Positions 7,143 to 8,350 of a DNA stretch of 8,350 nucleotides are shown piece after piece. The position numbers and the translations under genes were made by a program. The stretch spans positions 1-8,350 of the forward strand of contig JANWHV010000006.1 in the NCBI GenBank assembly GCA_025450255.1, in the 5' to 3' direction. The notes under the pieces are model-generated. The model had not been told where the DNA came from. It did no database searches and worked only from the letters and a program-made list of their open reading frames with translations. Source of the stretch: Chloroflexota bacterium. Its GTDB lineage: Bacteria; Chloroflexota; UBA5177; JANWHV01. How positions within the stretch are numbered: the stretch's first letter is position 1; every line of letters starts with the position of its first letter.

Positions 7143-8052
7143 CGAGCAGGGCCACTCCGCGCTGCGCCGTGACGGCGCCGAGGCGTCCGTGCAGTTAGCC
7201 GCGGCGCGGTATCGCCGGGCGCTGCTTCGGCGAAGGCTGCGGTCCCTGCGCCGCCACGCTGTTCTGCTTGCTGTCGCCGTGCCGTTTCTGATCCCCATGT
7301 ACTGGTTGGTGATCAGCGCCTTCAAGACGAACGCGGACCTTACCAGTCTCCCTCCCACGCCGTGGCCTAACCCCTGGACCTTGCGCGACCTCAAGAGCGC
7401 CGTCGGAGTCGACGGTTTCTGGACATACGTGGGAAATACCGCCTACATCACCATATTTAACGTCATCGCGACCGTCGTTTCCAGCGCGATCATCGCCTAC
7501 CCCTTTGCGCGTATTCGGTTCAAGGGCCGTGAGATACTCTTCGCGTTCGTGCTGGTGACGCTGATCCTGCCACCATGGACGACCCTTATCCCAACCTACT
7601 ACCTGTACAAATGGATCGGCTGGCTCGGCACCTTGCGTCCGCTCACCTGGCCCGCGCTTACCGGCAACTCGTTCTTCATCTTTCTGCTCAGGCAGTTCAT
7701 GATGACCATTCCGTACGACCTCTCCGATTCAGCGCGTATCGACGGCTGCTCGGAGTACCGCATCTTCTGGCACATCGTGCTGCCGTTGATCAAGCCGGCC
7801 CTGGCGACCACTGCCCTGTTTACGTTTCTGTGGACCTATAACGACTTCTTCAACCCGCTCATCTTCTTGAATGACCCCAGCAACTACACGCTTTCGCTCG
7901 GCGTCTATCAGTTCGTTATTAACCACGGCGTACAGGACATTGGAGCCATTCTGGCCTATTCGCTGATCCTTACCATCCCGCCCGTCGTCCTGTTCTTCTT
8001 CACGCAGCGGACCATGATCCGCGGCGTAACCATGAGCGGCCTGAAGTTTTAG
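7132..8052 (+). CDS. Sugar ABC importer permease 2 (MalG/UgpE-like)
   Basis: The 306-residue partner of the preceding permease. A long basic cytoplasmic head (1-41, rich in Arg) precedes the first span (about 42-64, ending in the family-typical ISAFKTNADL). The next spans lie at about 102-125, 135-158, 175-192, 220-247 and 270-291. The segment LPPWTTLIPTYYLYKWIGWLG (146-166) and the C-terminal TQRTMIRGVTMSGLKF are strongly characteristic of MalG-type permeases. The EAA loop reads DLSDSARIDGCSEYRIFWHIVLP (196-218). The usual Glu-Ala-Ala has become Asp199-Ser200-Ala201, but the key Gly205 and the LP end are kept. The start at 7132 lies inside permease 1 (11-base overlap), and only a weak purine run precedes it, so coupling is expected. 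The gene is complete and intact. Confidence 0.95.
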   Translation: MATSEQGHSALRRDGAEASVQLAAARYRRALLRRRLRSLRRHAVLLAVAVPFLIPMYWLVISAFKTNADLTSLPPTPWPNPWTLRDLKSAVGVDGFWTYVGNTAYITIFNVIATVVSSAIIAYPFARIRFKGREILFAFVLVTLILPPWTTLIPTYYLYKWIGWLGTLRPLTWPALTGNSFFIFLLRQFMMTIPYDLSDSARIDGCSEYRIFWHIVLPLIKPALATTALFTFLWTYNDFFNPLIFLNDPSNYTLSLGVYQFVINHGVQDIGAILAYSLILTIPPVVLFFFTQRTMIRGVTMSGLKF

Positions 8053-8162
8053 GGGAAGGAGGCTGATCGAGGCTGCCCGGCTCGCGTACATCGCGTATCC
8101 GCCACGTGAATCCCCCGGCCACTCGCGCCGGCCGCGGAAAACCTTCATAAAGGAGCTTTGAC
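8053..8162 (+). promoter_or_regulatory. Spacer between permease 2 and the binding-protein gene, with a GC hairpin
   Basis: This 110-bp gap is longer than the other gaps in the operon. It contains CCGGC (8115-8119) and GCCGG (8127-8131), which form a five-pair all-GC stem around a 7-base loop, and the strong Shine-Dalgarno AAAGGAG (8149-8155) seven bases before the binding-protein ATG. No T-run follows the stem. By analogy with other ABC importers, such spacers can uncouple expression of the abundant binding protein from that of the scarce permeases. I see no convincing promoter here. Confidence 0.35.
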
Positions 8163-8350
8163 ATGCGCCACGCACTACAGCGCCGTACCCCGACTCTGTT
8201 GCTGACGGCCGCCCTGGCGGGCACGCTGCTCGGCGCCCAATCCGCGTCAGCCAAACCCGCCGGCTCCGGCCCCGACATGAACGTAACGCTCTCCGTCTAT
8301 ACCTGTTGCGGCTCCTTGCAGGGCTTTAACAGCAACGATCCCAGCAATCC
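8163..8350 (+). CDS. Periplasmic sugar-binding protein, N-terminal fragment (runs off the right edge)
   Basis: The ATG at 8163 is preceded by AAAGGAG at ideal spacing and opens 62 codons to the window edge. The peptide starts with a Sec signal: basic head MRHALQRR, hydrophobic core TLLLTAALAGTLLGA (11-25), and a likely signal-peptidase I site after SASA (residue 30). There is no lipobox cysteine, so the mature protein would be soluble in the periplasm of a diderm cell. The mature part begins with a short Gly/Pro-rich linker, then VTLSVYT (41-47), which fits the first beta strand of a family 1 extracellular solute-binding protein. Two adjacent cysteines follow at 48-49. Identity rests on the signal peptide and on position directly after two sugar permeases. 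Having the binding protein last is less common than having it first. Confidence 0.8.
   Translation, partial: MRHALQRRTPTLLLTAALAGTLLGAQSASAKPAGSGPDMNVTLSVYTCCGSLQGFNSNDPSN

Noticed and set aside
6270..7394. A 374-codon minus-strand open frame across the two sugar permeases
   Set aside because: It is Arg/Gln/His-rich with no membrane or catalytic motifs, while the plus strand encodes two complete permeases with EAA loops.
8056..8148. A small gene after the AAGGAGG run at 8057-8063
   Set aside because: No ATG or GTG lies at suitable spacing. The only nearby frame (GTG near 8106 to a TAA near 8148) is about 14 residues and has no ribosome-binding site.

Overview
The window is GC-rich chromosomal DNA. 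It most likely comes from a diderm (Gram-negative) bacterium, because the sugar-binding protein at the right end starts with a classical Sec signal peptide ending in an AxA-type cleavage site and has no lipobox cysteine. The phylum cannot be fixed from sequence reading alone. The gene style (ROK regulator, sugar ABC importer with no own ATPase nearby, tandem ABC-2 exporters) would fit several environmental GC-rich lineages.

Layout. Positions 1-3014 hold a leftward operon: ATPase A (1995-3014), permease A (1084-1998), ATPase B (113-1087) and the first 37 codons of permease B (1-111). These are two NatA/CcmA-like ABC-2 exporter modules joined by ATGA stop/start overlaps and a 1-bp gap. Positions 3015-3354 are a divergent control region whose right half is AT-rich and carries a cluster of GCCANAA-type half-sites, including a 20-bp palindrome. 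Positions 3355-8350 hold a rightward cluster: a ROK-family repressor (3355-4629), a class III PLP aminotransferase (4713-6128), two MalF/MalG-type sugar permeases (6198-7142 and 7132-8052) and the start of a periplasmic binding protein (from 8163).

How they work together (inference). The rightward genes look like a sugar- or amino-sugar-responsive uptake and catabolic operon. The ROK protein would sense the ligand and control its own promoter. The binding protein and two permeases would import the substrate using an ATPase encoded elsewhere. The cytosolic aminotransferase would act on the imported compound or a derivative. The leftward exporter operon shares the control region but need not share the function.

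Every gene belongs to a known family, and I see no mobile element, CRISPR array, RNA gene or clearly new system. The most notable points are the half-site array and palindrome in front of the ROK gene, the four-cysteine insert in the aminotransferase, the pairing of a class III aminotransferase with a sugar importer, and a 40-bp imperfect hairpin between the ROK and aminotransferase genes.
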